This document shows, piece after piece, positions 1-8,480 of a stretch of DNA of 64,000 nucleotides (positions within the stretch are counted from its first letter, which is position 1; every line of letters begins with the position of its first letter). Where the stretch lies: the NCBI RefSeq assembly GCF_025561445.1, contig NZ_CP095096.1:289822-353821 (forward strand), in the 5' to 3' direction. The notes beneath the pieces were generated by a model. It did not search any database and was not told where the DNA came from. It saw only the letters and a program-made list of their open reading frames with translations. The DNA comes from Staphylococcus sp. IVB6181 (GTDB taxonomy: Bacteria > Bacillota > Bacilli > Staphylococcales > Staphylococcaceae). A program made the translations under genes and the position numbers.

Positions 1-469
1 TATCATGGTCTTCAAGTCCGCTCTCAGAAATCACCGCAATTTCTACATCTCTATGTTTTACTTTTTGTATGGTATTCGGTGCCGTATCGACTTCTAGTTG
101 AATATCGATATCCGGATAACGTTCCATAAATGCTTTTAAAGTTTGAGGCAAAATCCCATAAATCGGTGCGTGACTAGCGCCGATTCTAAGTGTTCCTCTC
201 TTAGAAGTATTATAGTCTCCTAATATGTTTTCAGTTTCCTCAACTAACGCTAAAATTTTAATGCTGTTTTGATACAGTATTTGACCCGCTTGTGTTAATG
301 TAATCAGCTTTCCCTTTTTATGATAGAGCGGCACATGATGTGCAGCACTTAAATTCTTTAAATGAAACGTCACAGTAGGCTGTGTGATATTCAGCTTCTC
401 TGCGACCACATTCACATTTTGATCTTCAACGAACTGTTTAAATATCATCATTTGCTTAATATTCATCAT
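1..469 (-). CDS. LysR family transcriptional regulator, N-terminal part (cut by window edge)
   Basis: Reading the minus strand from position 469 gives an open frame to the window edge, about 156 residues. The N-terminus has a LysR-type winged helix-turn-helix at residues 19-38 (VAEKLNITQPTVTFHLKNL), followed by the start of a substrate-binding co-inducer domain (GTLRIGASHAPIYGILP). Two adjacent ATG codons (469 and 466) follow an AGGAG ribosome site, so the start is uncertain by one codon. It is divergent from the ABC importer operon that begins at 635, the usual arrangement for a LysR regulator and its target. That it controls the importer is inferred from position and from the palindrome in the shared intergenic region. 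The ligand is unknown. Confidence 0.9.
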   Translation of the reverse strand, partial: MMNIKQMMIFKQFVEDQNVNVVAEKLNITQPTVTFHLKNLSAAHHVPLYHKKGKLITLTQAGQILYQNSIKILALVEETENILGDYNTSKRGTLRIGASHAPIYGILPQTLKAFMERYPDIDIQLEVDTAPNTIQKVKHRDVEIAVISESGLEDHD

Positions 470-514
470 TAGTCTCCTCTATCTATGTAGTGACATCACA
501 ATATATAAAAAGAC

Positions 515-529
515 ATAGAGAAACTCTAT
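515..529. promoter_or_regulatory. Palindrome in LysR/ABC intergenic region, candidate LysR operator
   Basis: ATAGAG-AAA-CTCTAT is a perfect 6-bp inverted repeat with a 3-bp spacer, midway between the divergent LysR gene and the ABC operon. LysR regulators typically bind short interrupted dyads in such positions. Function is inferred from placement only. Confidence 0.4.
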
Positions 530-634
530 ATCAATATACATACTACATTGAAAATATTGATAGTTTGTTAATGCTGTATTTAATATGCATTAATATCTGT
601 TGTTTATAGTTGGCATTGAAGAGAGGTGAAAGCA

Positions 635-1675
635 GTGGCACTTGAAATTCGTCATTTGAAAAAAGCATTTGGTACTCAATCGGTTATTAAAGGTGTGGAC
701 TTAGATATTGCTGAAGGTGAGTTTGTTGCTTTGCTTGGCGCATCCGGCAGCGGTAAAACTACATTACTGCGTTTAATTGCCGGCTTAGAAAAAGCAGACA
801 GCGGACATATTGAACAAAACGGTCGTGTCTTCTTTTCAAATCAAGACAAAAACATCAGTCTGGTTCCTTCACGCCGCAATATCGGAATGGTCTTTCAAGA
901 CTTTGCCTTATGGCCGCATATGACAGTCTTTGAAAATGTTGCCTATCCTTTACGAGTTAAAAAAGATACCAAAGGATTAAAACAATGTGTCAATGAAGTC
1001 TTGAAAGAAGTTCATTTAGAAGGTTATGGGAAACGTAAAATCCATGAATTATCCGGCGGACAGCAACAACGTGTCTCTTTAGCACGTGCGATTGTTTCAA
1101 AATGCGAACTGATATTAATGGATGAGCCCTTATCTGCTTTAGATGCAGGGCTGCGAGAAGATATGCGTCTGTTAATACAGCGCTTAGTGAAACAATACAA
1201 CATGACCGCAATATTCGTAACACATGACCAATACGAAGCTATGACTATGTCAGACCGTATCGCAGTCATGCAAAACGGCACAATCGAGCAGTTTGATACA
1301 CCGGAAAATTTATATGCACATCCGAACACCGAAGCAGTCGCACGCTTTATAGGAAAAGGGACATTCCTAAAAGGCACATTATCCGAACAGAATATGCATA
1401 TTGACCAGACAGCGCTTAAATTGCCGGTGAACCATACACAAGGAACAGGGCGCAAAGGTTTGCTACTTAGACCAGAACACATTTACAGAGCACAAAAGGG
1501 TTATGAAGCTGTAATTGCTACAGTGAGTTATACAGGTGAACGTTATGAATATACCGCATACATAGAAGGTGTCACGGTTATGTTTTACGATGACGCCTAC
1601 TTTGATGAAGGTGACAAAGTGACTTTGCAGTTTAATATATCGCAACACTATCTCATTAATTTGGAGGAGAAATAA
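635..1675 (+). CDS. ABC importer ATP-binding protein (FbpC/PotA-like)
   Basis: This is the ATPase subunit of an importer, predicted to energise uptake at the inner face of the membrane. Walker A is GASGSGKT at residues 35-42, the signature is LSGGQQQR near 139-146, and Walker B is LILMDEP near 159-165, followed by an H-loop in FVTHDQ. The C-terminal third resembles the TOBE region of the iron/polyamine/2-aminoethylphosphonate group. The frame is open from an earlier GTG at 626, but the GAGAGGTGA ribosome site is best spaced for the GTG at 635. The gene is followed after 2 nt by the lipoprotein gene, then by the permease. Substrate cannot be decided: ferric iron, a phosphonate or another small anion are possible. 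Confidence 0.88.
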   Translation: MALEIRHLKKAFGTQSVIKGVDLDIAEGEFVALLGASGSGKTTLLRLIAGLEKADSGHIEQNGRVFFSNQDKNISLVPSRRNIGMVFQDFALWPHMTVFENVAYPLRVKKDTKGLKQCVNEVLKEVHLEGYGKRKIHELSGGQQQRVSLARAIVSKCELILMDEPLSALDAGLREDMRLLIQRLVKQYNMTAIFVTHDQYEAMTMSDRIAVMQNGTIEQFDTPENLYAHPNTEAVARFIGKGTFLKGTLSEQNMHIDQTALKLPVNHTQGTGRKGLLLRPEHIYRAQKGYEAVIATVSYTGERYEYTAYIEGVTVMFYDDAYFDEGDKVTLQFNISQHYLINLEEK

Positions 1676-1677
1676 AA

Positions 1678-2712
1678 ATGAAACGTATTGTACAGTTCAG
1701 TATCGCAGTGATCGCAATGGTGTTTATACTCGCAGGTTGTCAAAATAAACCAGAAGGAGACAAAGCACAATCATCAGAAAGTAAAGATTCAGGAGACAGT
1801 AAGGACAAACTTGTACTTTATACTGCAGGTCCTGATGCATTAGTAAAAGATATGGTAAAAGACTTTGAGAAAGAATCAGGCAAGAAAGTTCAAGTATATC
1901 AAGGCACAACAGGTGAAATCTTAGGACGTATAGAAGCAGAAAAGGATAATCCGAAAGCAGACGTCGTTCAGTTAGCTTCATTACCTGCAGCGCTGGATTA
2001 TAAGAAACAAGACAAGATTGAACCGTATAAAGTTAAAAATGCTGATAAGCTGTATCCAGATTGGCAAGACAAAGAGGGTTATTGGTACGGTATCGGCGGC
2101 AGTGCACTTGGTATCTCTTACAATACTAATAAAGTCAAAACAGCACCTAAAGATGTTAAAGACTTATTAAACAAAGAATATAAAGATGCATTAGCGATTC
2201 CGAACCCATCTGAATCAGGTACTGCTTTAGATATGTTATCTATCAAAGTTCATAACAATGACAAACAAGCATGGAGCGACTACCAAGCATTAAAAGATAA
2301 CGGTATGAAATTAGCGGGTGCGAACAAACCTGCACTTGAAACAGTAATCAAAGGCGAAAATAAAGCTGTCTACGGCGGTGTAGACTATATGGTCTATAAA
2401 GCGAAGAAAAAAGGCGAACCTGTAAATATTACTTTCCCAGAATCAGGTACTGCAATTTCACCGCGCCCAGCATTCATTTTGAAATCATCACAACATAAAG
2501 AAGCCGCAAAAGCGTATATGGATTATGCGACAGGTGAAAAAGGACAAAAACAAGTTGATGCGCACTTCTTGATTCCAAATGATAAATCAGCGCATAAGAA
2601 TAAAGAGACAAAAGCACGTGAAGACATCAAAGAATTGAAATACGACTGGCCATCATTATCAGGAGAAAGCGAAAAAGTACTTAAAAAATTCATGAGCATG
2701 ATGAAAGGTTAA
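1678..2712 (+). CDS. ABC importer substrate-binding lipoprotein (COG1840, FbpA/AEP-binding-like)
   Basis: The 344-residue protein starts with a lipoprotein signal peptide; the lipobox is ILAGC with Cys21 as the lipidated residue, followed by a charged linker. The mature part matches the type 2 periplasmic-binding fold of the COG1840 group (LVLYTAGPDALVKDM, STNK-type hinge region GISYNTNKV). I do not see the paired tyrosines of classical ferric-binding FbpA in the expected region; the sequence there is GGVDYMVYKAKKKGEP, so ferric iron is not assured. A GGAGGAGA ribosome site precedes the ATG. It is the second gene of the operon and is followed by a strong intercistronic hairpin, which would let it be made in excess over the membrane subunits. 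Confidence 0.85.
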   Translation: MKRIVQFSIAVIAMVFILAGCQNKPEGDKAQSSESKDSGDSKDKLVLYTAGPDALVKDMVKDFEKESGKKVQVYQGTTGEILGRIEAEKDNPKADVVQLASLPAALDYKKQDKIEPYKVKNADKLYPDWQDKEGYWYGIGGSALGISYNTNKVKTAPKDVKDLLNKEYKDALAIPNPSESGTALDMLSIKVHNNDKQAWSDYQALKDNGMKLAGANKPALETVIKGENKAVYGGVDYMVYKAKKKGEPVNITFPESGTAISPRPAFILKSSQHKEAAKAYMDYATGEKGQKQVDAHFLIPNDKSAHKNKETKAREDIKELKYDWPSLSGESEKVLKKFMSMMKG

Positions 2713-2727
2713 AACAAAGTGATGAAA

Positions 2728-2787
2728 AGGTGGTCCAACCAGCAAAACAAACAGACATTGTTTTGTTGTTGTACCGCCTACTTTTTT
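2728..2787 (+). terminator. Intercistronic hairpin after the binding-protein gene (partial terminator)
   Basis: The inner stem CAGCAAAACAA (2740-2750) pairs with TTGTTTTGTTG (2758-2768), and the outer stem AGGTGGT (2728-2734) pairs with ACCGCCT (2773-2779). Six T residues follow at 2782-2787. It lies between binding-protein and permease genes of one operon, so it probably attenuates or protects mRNA rather than ending it. Confidence 0.7.
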
Positions 2788-2807
2788 ACAGATTGGAGTA
2801 ATAGAAA

Positions 2808-4493
2808 GTGAAAGAACCGCATTCAAGTTTTGCTGAAAGCCGAGGTATAGCACAAAGTATGAATCGCCTGCTTGCGATTGTTATTTTAGTGTGTTTAATT
2901 GTCATGCCTTTATGCATGATTTTGATTAAAGGTTTTATGCCGAGTGCTGAAGCGGGATTTCTAGATAATATAAAACAATTAGTTCAAGCAGACAATTTAA
3001 AGATATTGTGGAATTCTATCATTTTGGGACTTGCGGTCGTTGTCCTTTCTACGCTGATCGCATTGCCTTTAAGTTTCATTATGGTAAAGACTGCATTAGC
3101 ACGTCATCAATGGCTGGATATATTAATTATGATTCCATTTATGACACCGCCGTATATCGGTGCGATGGGATGGATGCTGACAATGCAGCACAATGGCTTA
3201 CTAGAACAGTTGATTCCAGGTATTGATAAGGTCACGCCGTTGTTCTTTTCATTCTTTGGGATGGCATTGATTATGAGTTGTCATTTAGCACCTTTCTTGT
3301 ATGTCATTCTTAAAAAGGCGCTATTAAATCTTCAACAGTCTCAAGAAGAGGCCGCATTAATTTACGGCGGCTCATTTATGTATCGTTTTCGCAGAGTGAT
3401 GCTGCCGATGTTTGTTTCTGGCTATAGTATGGGCGCTTTATTAGTCTTTGTGAAGACCATCGGCGAGTTCGGTACACCGGTCACAATGGGGAATCGTATC
3501 GGCTATGCTGTATTAACTTCTGAAATTCATCATAGCGCATCGATATGGCCGATAGACTTTCAACATGCCGCATTATTGTCTTCGCTCTTATTAGGTGTCA
3601 GTATGACCGTTTGGGCTTTTCAAACATGGTTTCAAACACGTACTGCAGTTGCTGGAGACAGTGGCAAAGGCAGAAAGACGATGCAGCAGTCTAAAAGCAA
3701 ATGGGATAGTCTCCTTTACGGTATTGTAGGGCTATTGTTATTCATGATGATTGTGATGCCTTATGCCAGTATTATTGTAAATGCCTTTGTGAAACAGTTA
3801 TCTAGAGGATTAAAACTGCATAATATTACCTTAGAAAACTTTGTATTAGTTTTATCAGGCAATGGCGGTATTGCACTGTTGAATAGTGTCATGCTGGCTC
3901 TAGCAGCCGCAACTATTGCGAGTGCATTAGGATTATGGTTTGTTTTAGCATCTGAACAAACAAAAGCCAAAATACCATGGAGCAGTAAGTTGATCGACTT
4001 TTTTAGTTTATTACCGAATACAGTACCAGGCATTATTGTAGTGATAGGTTTGATACTCTTTTGGAATAACGCTAATAACCCGATACCTGCGTATAATACG
4101 ATTGCGATATTAGTGATTACGTACACTGTGCTTTATATTCCGTATGCCGTTCAAAATATCAAGAATGTGAATCAAACTATTGGCAAGAATTTGATGGAAG
4201 CGGCTGATATGAGCGGCAGTACAGGCTGGACACGCTTTAGAACGATTAAGTTTCCATTATTATTACCTGGCATTATTTCAGGATGGATTTTAATCTTTTG
4301 TATTTCCATGCGTGAACTTGTCGGTTCATTAATGTTGAGGCCGCCGAATACAGATACATCTGCGACTTATATTTACCGACAATTCGAACAAGGCGAATCG
4401 GCACAAGGGATGGTCATGGCCTTATTATCTGTCGGTATTACGTCAGTCATTCTTATTTTGATGGATATTTGGCAGAAGAGAAGGGAGCGTTAA
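2808..4493 (+). CDS. ABC importer permease, two fused transmembrane domains (FbpB/PhnU-like)
   Basis: The 561-residue integral membrane protein has two similar halves, each with about six hydrophobic helices and an EAA loop that contacts the ATPase. The loops are around EEAALIYGGSFMYRFRRVMLP in the first half and MEAADMSGSTGWTRFRTIKFP in the second. Fused permeases of this size are typical of the FbpB/2-aminoethylphosphonate group. The start is a GTG with a weak GGAG about ten bases upstream. Its stop is only 3 nt before the start of the phosphoesterase gene, so all four genes look co-transcribed apart from the hairpin upstream. Confidence 0.87.
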   Translation: MKEPHSSFAESRGIAQSMNRLLAIVILVCLIVMPLCMILIKGFMPSAEAGFLDNIKQLVQADNLKILWNSIILGLAVVVLSTLIALPLSFIMVKTALARHQWLDILIMIPFMTPPYIGAMGWMLTMQHNGLLEQLIPGIDKVTPLFFSFFGMALIMSCHLAPFLYVILKKALLNLQQSQEEAALIYGGSFMYRFRRVMLPMFVSGYSMGALLVFVKTIGEFGTPVTMGNRIGYAVLTSEIHHSASIWPIDFQHAALLSSLLLGVSMTVWAFQTWFQTRTAVAGDSGKGRKTMQQSKSKWDSLLYGIVGLLLFMMIVMPYASIIVNAFVKQLSRGLKLHNITLENFVLVLSGNGGIALLNSVMLALAAATIASALGLWFVLASEQTKAKIPWSSKLIDFFSLLPNTVPGIIVVIGLILFWNNANNPIPAYNTIAILVITYTVLYIPYAVQNIKNVNQTIGKNLMEAADMSGSTGWTRFRTIKFPLLLPGIISGWILIFCISMRELVGSLMLRPPNTDTSATYIYRQFEQGESAQGMVMALLSVGITSVILILMDIWQKRRER

Positions 4494-4496
4494 GTA

Positions 4497-5141
4497 TTGC
4501 ATAAGAGATTATTGGCCGCTTCAGACATTCACGGCCATGGCGCATCCTTAAAACTGCTCTTAGACAAAGCACAATATAACCCAGGAAATGATCAACTGGT
4601 ATTATGCGGAGACTATGTTAACAAAGGACCGGATTCTGAAGGTACGTTAGCCTTGATTCAACAGCTCCAGCAAGATGGCGCCATTGTCTTGCTCGGGAAC
4701 CACGAATTGCAGTGGTTAGCTGATATGCAGCATATTGAACAAGCCATGCATCATAAACTGGCTATGACTTATCAGCGCCTCCAACAAGATGGACGCAAAT
4801 TAAAATGGCGGCCGCTGATTGAATCATTCCAAACTTACTATGAGACAGCAGACTATCTCTTTGTTCATGCAGGTATCGCACCGAATATTCCTATCACATC
4901 CCAAACACCTGTACAATTGACCGGGTTCTATCATAATGCCTTTGTTAATTATATCCCTGGCAAAATAATGATACACGGTCATGTACCTACCTTCAGGAAA
5001 GTAAATCAAAAAGGCATCATCTATAAAACAAAAGACGCCATTAACATAGATACAGGGGCAGGGCATGGCGAATATTTAACATTATATGATGTGACGAATG
5101 ATAAACAATATAGGGTAAAGTTAAAAAAGGTATCAATTTGA
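4497..5141 (+). CDS. Calcineurin-like metallophosphoesterase (PrpE/ApaH-type)
   Basis: This 214-residue protein has the metallophosphatase signature blocks in order: DIHGHG (10-15), GDYVNKGPDS (38-47), GNHE (67-70), and later histidine blocks HAG and HGHVPT. These coordinate a dinuclear metal centre in serine/threonine phosphatases and ApaH-type hydrolases. Translation probably starts at TTG 4497, nine bases after a GGGAG ribosome site. It is tightly coupled to the importer permease gene, which suggests a job related to the imported compound, for example releasing phosphate. That link is inference; its substrate could equally be a phosphoprotein or dinucleotide. Confidence 0.85.
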   Translation: MHKRLLAASDIHGHGASLKLLLDKAQYNPGNDQLVLCGDYVNKGPDSEGTLALIQQLQQDGAIVLLGNHELQWLADMQHIEQAMHHKLAMTYQRLQQDGRKLKWRPLIESFQTYYETADYLFVHAGIAPNIPITSQTPVQLTGFYHNAFVNYIPGKIMIHGHVPTFRKVNQKGIIYKTKDAINIDTGAGHGEYLTLYDVTNDKQYRVKLKKVSI

Positions 5142-5165
5142 GATACTTTGAACTCATGTTATACT
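5138..5165 (+). promoter_or_regulatory. SigA promoter for the 31-residue peptide gene
   Basis: TTGAGA at 5138-5143, a 16-bp spacer and TATACT at 5160-5165 with an upstream TG (extended -10). It overlaps the end of the phosphoesterase gene and lies 25 bp before the small ORF. Confidence 0.6.
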
Positions 5166-5189
5166 AAACAAAAAATTGGAGGGCTTATC

Positions 5190-5285
5190 ATGGCAAAAAT
5201 CAGCCAAAGACAAGCAATGCAAATCGGCAAAATCGTTTTTCGTATTGTGCGTAAAATCATGAATGATCGTAAAGGTCGTCGTTAA
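5190..5285 (+). CDS. 31-residue basic small protein, unknown function
   Basis: The ORF has an ATG, a strong TTGGAGGG ribosome site eight bases upstream, its own promoter (5138-5165) and a terminator (5301-5345), so it is very likely a real monocistronic gene although shorter than most gene callers accept. The product begins MAKISQRQAMQIGKI and ends NDRKGRR. It has about ten Lys/Arg and one Asp, with a hydrophobic face (I, V, F, I, V, I, M) spaced as in an amphipathic helix. I recognise no family. A nucleic-acid-binding, membrane-active or ribosome-associated peptide are all possible. Confidence 0.65.
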   Translation: MAKISQRQAMQIGKIVFRIVRKIMNDRKGRR

Positions 5286-5300
5286 TCTCATAAATGATAT

Positions 5301-5345
5301 ATCACCCGCTCATTTCAAACTCAGAAGTGTGCGGGTGATTTTTCT
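5301..5345 (+). terminator. Rho-independent terminator of the 31-residue peptide gene
   Basis: ATCACCCGC (5301-5309) pairs perfectly with GCGGGTGAT (5331-5339) and is followed by a T-rich run. Confidence 0.85.
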
Positions 5346-5368
5346 ATTTCACCGCAAAAAGCAGAAAC

Positions 5369-5455
5369 CATTATGAAAAAAGGGGCAATTTTTTTCGGAA
5401 AGGTATTAAAATTTTGATGCATTATGAAAAAAACAGCCCTTTTTTTCGGAAAGGT
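5369..5455 (+). repeat. Twin 36-bp direct repeats upstream of fic, candidate operator
   Basis: Two copies (5369-5404 and 5420-5455), spaced 51 bp start to start, share CATTATGAAAAAA at the left and TTTTTTTCGGAAAGGT at the right. Each is internally dyad-like (GAAAAAA...TTTTTTTC). The second copy ends just before the fic -10 TATAAT at 5457-5462, so a bound protein would block transcription. Confidence 0.6.
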
Positions 5456-5456
5456 G

Positions 5457-5462
5457 TATAAT
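5457..5462 (+). promoter_or_regulatory. -10 element of the fic promoter
   Basis: A perfect TATAAT lies 29 bp before the proposed TTG start. No good -35 is visible; the expected position is inside the second 36-bp repeat. Confidence 0.5.
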
Positions 5463-5490
5463 AATAAAAAATCGTATAGAGGTGGTAATT

Positions 5491-6723
5491 TTGAAATACA
5501 AGCCCTTGAAGACAATATTCCATATGGAAAATGAACAAAAATGTAATGAAGCTTATCAAAGCAGATTGAATCATTACGCTACAATTACTTTTGAGATTGC
5601 CATTCACCCTATAAGAGATCAAAAACAACTGCTTGATGTGAAATATCCTTTGTTTATTTGTATGACTAAAGAAATACTAAGTAAAACTGATGAAATCTAC
5701 CGCAATGCATTAAAAATCGAAAGACTGACACATCGATTGCCTAACATCGCACTGCGCTCATATGTTCGCAAGTTATTATTAAATGAACTGCAAGGTACCA
5801 ACGAAAAAGAAAATATCAAAGTTTCTAAAAAAGAGTTGGCATACATACTTAATAATCCACAGACAATTAAACAAAATAAACGCTTTATCGGACTAGTGAA
5901 TCAATACAAATTATTAGGCGATCCGGACATATTAATAGAACAAGTTGAAGATTTCAGAAAGGTCTATGATGCACTTTTATCTAATGATATTGAAGCGGAT
6001 AATCAACCTGACGGCCAATACTTTAGAGCGAAAGGGATTGGTGTGCATGATACATCTAGAGGTAAATGGCTTCACAGAAATGAATATGATGAGCAGGCAA
6101 TCCATGAATTTTTAGAAAAGCTGTTGAATATTTTGTGTGATAAGACGCTGCCTGATTTGGTAAAGATAATGGCAACGCATTATATGTTTGAGTACCTCCA
6201 TCCATTTTATGACGGTAATGGACGTTTAGGGCGATACTTGTTGGCAAAGTTGTTGCATGACAATTTAGATGAGTTATCTGCATTAACGTTTTCATATACT
6301 GTAAATAGAAATCGCAAGGCATATGACAAGGCTTTTGAAGCAACATCTGAATATTATAATAAAGGTGATATGACATGCTTTGTATTAAGTATGTTTGATT
6401 TACTGATTAAAGGACAGCAGCGTACATTATTTGAACTCAATCAAAATCTTGAGCTTTTAAATAAGTTGTATAAAGCGTTGCAAAAAATGGGGTGTGAAAA
6501 AGAGGAAAGACAGTTCTTCTTTGTATTGCTGCAAGACAAAATATTCGGTACACAGTATTCCCGTTTGAGTTTAATTGATTTAGCTGATGTATTGAAGATT
6601 TCAAGACCGACGCTTAATAAGCTGATTCAAAAGCATGAAAATGTATTAATCAAGCTACAGTCTAGACCTGCAGTATATGAACTAGACGATGCATTCATTG
6701 AGCATTTATCAGCTCAAGAATAA
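5491..6723 (+). CDS. Fic family protein (AMP-transferase fold) with C-terminal helix-turn-helix
   Basis: The 411-residue protein contains the full Fic motif HPFYDGNGRLGR starting at His237, the active-site loop that moves AMP or a related group from a nucleotide to a target hydroxyl. All motif residues are present, so it should be catalytically competent. The C-terminal 70 residues hold a winged-helix-like segment (SLIDLADVLKISRPTLNKLIQKH), as in Fic proteins that also bind DNA. The frame opens at 5482, but AGAGGTGG is best placed for TTG 5491. It stands alone, behind twin repeats and in front of a terminator. Self-regulation through these repeats is inferred. No small antitoxin partner is seen next to it. 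Confidence 0.85.
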   Translation: MKYKPLKTIFHMENEQKCNEAYQSRLNHYATITFEIAIHPIRDQKQLLDVKYPLFICMTKEILSKTDEIYRNALKIERLTHRLPNIALRSYVRKLLLNELQGTNEKENIKVSKKELAYILNNPQTIKQNKRFIGLVNQYKLLGDPDILIEQVEDFRKVYDALLSNDIEADNQPDGQYFRAKGIGVHDTSRGKWLHRNEYDEQAIHEFLEKLLNILCDKTLPDLVKIMATHYMFEYLHPFYDGNGRLGRYLLAKLLHDNLDELSALTFSYTVNRNRKAYDKAFEATSEYYNKGDMTCFVLSMFDLLIKGQQRTLFELNQNLELLNKLYKALQKMGCEKEERQFFFVLLQDKIFGTQYSRLSLIDLADVLKISRPTLNKLIQKHENVLIKLQSRPAVYELDDAFIEHLSAQE

Positions 6724-6742
6724 AACTAAATTAATGAATAAA

Positions 6743-6775
6743 CAGCGCTTCCACTGGTTTTTAGTGAAAGCGCTG
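6743..6775. terminator. Bidirectional terminator between fic and the BCCT gene
   Basis: CAGCGCTTcCACT and AGTGaAAGCGCTG form a 12-bp stem with one mismatch; T-rich runs lie on both sides, so it can serve the converging genes. Confidence 0.75.
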
Positions 6776-6783
6776 AATTTCTT

Positions 6784-8370
6784 TTATTTATTATTTTGAG
6801 AAGATGTTTTGTCAGAAGTTGAATGCAGGATTTCTGAACGGTTCACTTTAGGGGCTAAAGTTAATCCTAAAGCTTTACGTTCTCTGTTAGCATCTTTATA
6901 GAATGAAATGGTCATTAATATGACTACAATACTGAATGGGAGAGCTGAGATAATCGCCGCTGACTGCAAAGCATCTAAGCCTGTTTCGCCGCCGGCTAAT
7001 AATAAGACGTAGGCGATAGCTGAAAGTGCAAGTCCCCAAACAATTTTAACGAAGCCTGCAGGTGTTAAATTACCGTAAGATGTCTGCATACCTAAAACGA
7101 AAGTTGCGGAATCGGCAGAAGTGATAAAGAATGAACCGATTAATGCAAGTGCGACAATGGATAGGATAATACCCATAGGCAATTCATTAAAGATACCGAA
7201 CAGTTGTGTTTCTGGCGGCAGCTTGAAGATTTCTTTATGCTCTTGTCCAATACTAATACCTGTTAAGCCGAATACACTGAACCAGAAAATACTGATAACT
7301 GTAGGGACAAGCAGTACAGCAATAACGAATTCTCTGATAGTACATCCTTTAGAAATACGTGCGATGAAGACACCGACGAAAGGACTCCAACTCATCCACC
7401 AGCCCCAATAATAGACAGTCCATGTCTGCATCCAGTCATGCTTTTGCTTGTTTAACGGTGCAGTATCTAAACTGTTGAAAATCAATGTATTTAAATATTC
7501 ACCTGTGGCAGAAGTCATGAGGTTCATAATCAGTAATGTTGGACCTACAATAAGCAAGATAGCGAATAATATTGCGGCCAGCAGCATATTCAAGTTGCTT
7601 AAGAACTGAATACCTTTGCTTAATCCGCTCCATGCACTGTAGAGGAACAACACTGTCACGACTGCGATAATAATCCCTTGAACTAACTTATTGTTCGGAA
7701 TATTAAAGAGGTAGTTCAAACCTCCGTTAATCTGCATTGCGCCGACACCTAATGAGACTGCTACACCGATAATCGTCGCAAAGACTGCCAACACATCGAC
7801 AATTGCACCTGGTGTGCGGTCGACACGATTGCCGAGCAGCGGGCGCAATGTAGTAGAGATCAAACCGACTTCGCCTTTACGGAATTGGAAATAAGCTAAA
7901 GATAAAGCCACAATACCGTAAACGGACCAAGGGTGGAAACCGTAATGTAAATAGCTTGCACGTAATGCATCCGCAAGTGCAGCTTTGGTTTCAGCCTTTG
8001 CGGTAGGCGGTGTTAAATAATGCGAAATAGGTTCAGAAGCGCCGTAGAACACCAGTCCGATACCCATCCCGGCACTAAATAACATTGCGAGCCAAGATAC
8101 TGTACGAAACTCAGGTTTATCAGTGGGTTTGCCCAATTACAATTTGCCGATCGGGCTGAAAACTAAGAAGACACAGAAGATGAAAATACCAAAGAAGATA
8201 AGCATGTAATACCAGCCGAAAGTTTCGGTAATCCATGCACCGAGTGCACCTGAAACGTTACCGAATTGGTCTGGGAAAACCGCCCCGATTAAGACTAAGA
8301 AGCCGACTAAAATCGAGGCATACGTAAATACCGGAGAAAATGTTTTTTGTTTATGTGTTGTATCTTTCAA
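6784..8370 (-). pseudogene. BCCT family (betaine/choline/carnitine) transporter interrupted by an in-frame TAA
   Basis: The two parts, upstream of 8139 and downstream of 8137, lie in one frame separated only by a TAA codon at 8139-8137. Together they give about 528 residues, normal for the BCCT family. Hallmarks are many hydrophobic helices, MLFSAGMGIGLVFYGASEP and the tryptophan-rich signature WTVYYWGWWMSWSPFVG. Family members have a lysine-rich loop where the stop sits (GKL-stop-LGKP here), so a single base change from a sense codon explains it. The likely start is TTG 8370 behind GAAAGGG; an upstream ATG at 8433 lacks a ribosome site. Related proteins import osmoprotectants by sodium symport. 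No ribosome site precedes the second part, so functional expression would need readthrough. Confidence 0.85.
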
Positions 8371-8423
8371 TTGTTTAGCACCCTTTCTATCTTTGATTAT
8401 TAAACAAAGTAAAGACGTTATAC

Positions 8424-8451
8424 ATACTATCATAGTCCACTGCTAAGTCAA
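8424..8451 (-). promoter_or_regulatory. Promoter of the BCCT gene
   Basis: On the minus strand TTGACT (8451-8446), a 16-bp spacer and TAGTAT (8429-8424). The -35 sits in the T-run of the vsr terminator. Confidence 0.5.
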
Positions 8452-8452
8452 A

Positions 8453-8480
8453 AAGCGTCACGTCAGACGACACAACGCTT
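8453..8480 (-). terminator. Terminator of vsr
   Basis: On the minus strand AAGCGT...ACGCTT with an inner GTC/GAC stem, then TTTTT; it overlaps the vsr stop codon. Confidence 0.6.

Noticed and set aside
5321..5628. Minus-strand ORFs over the fic leader
   Set aside because: They are generated by the A/T-rich twin repeats and have no ribosome sites.
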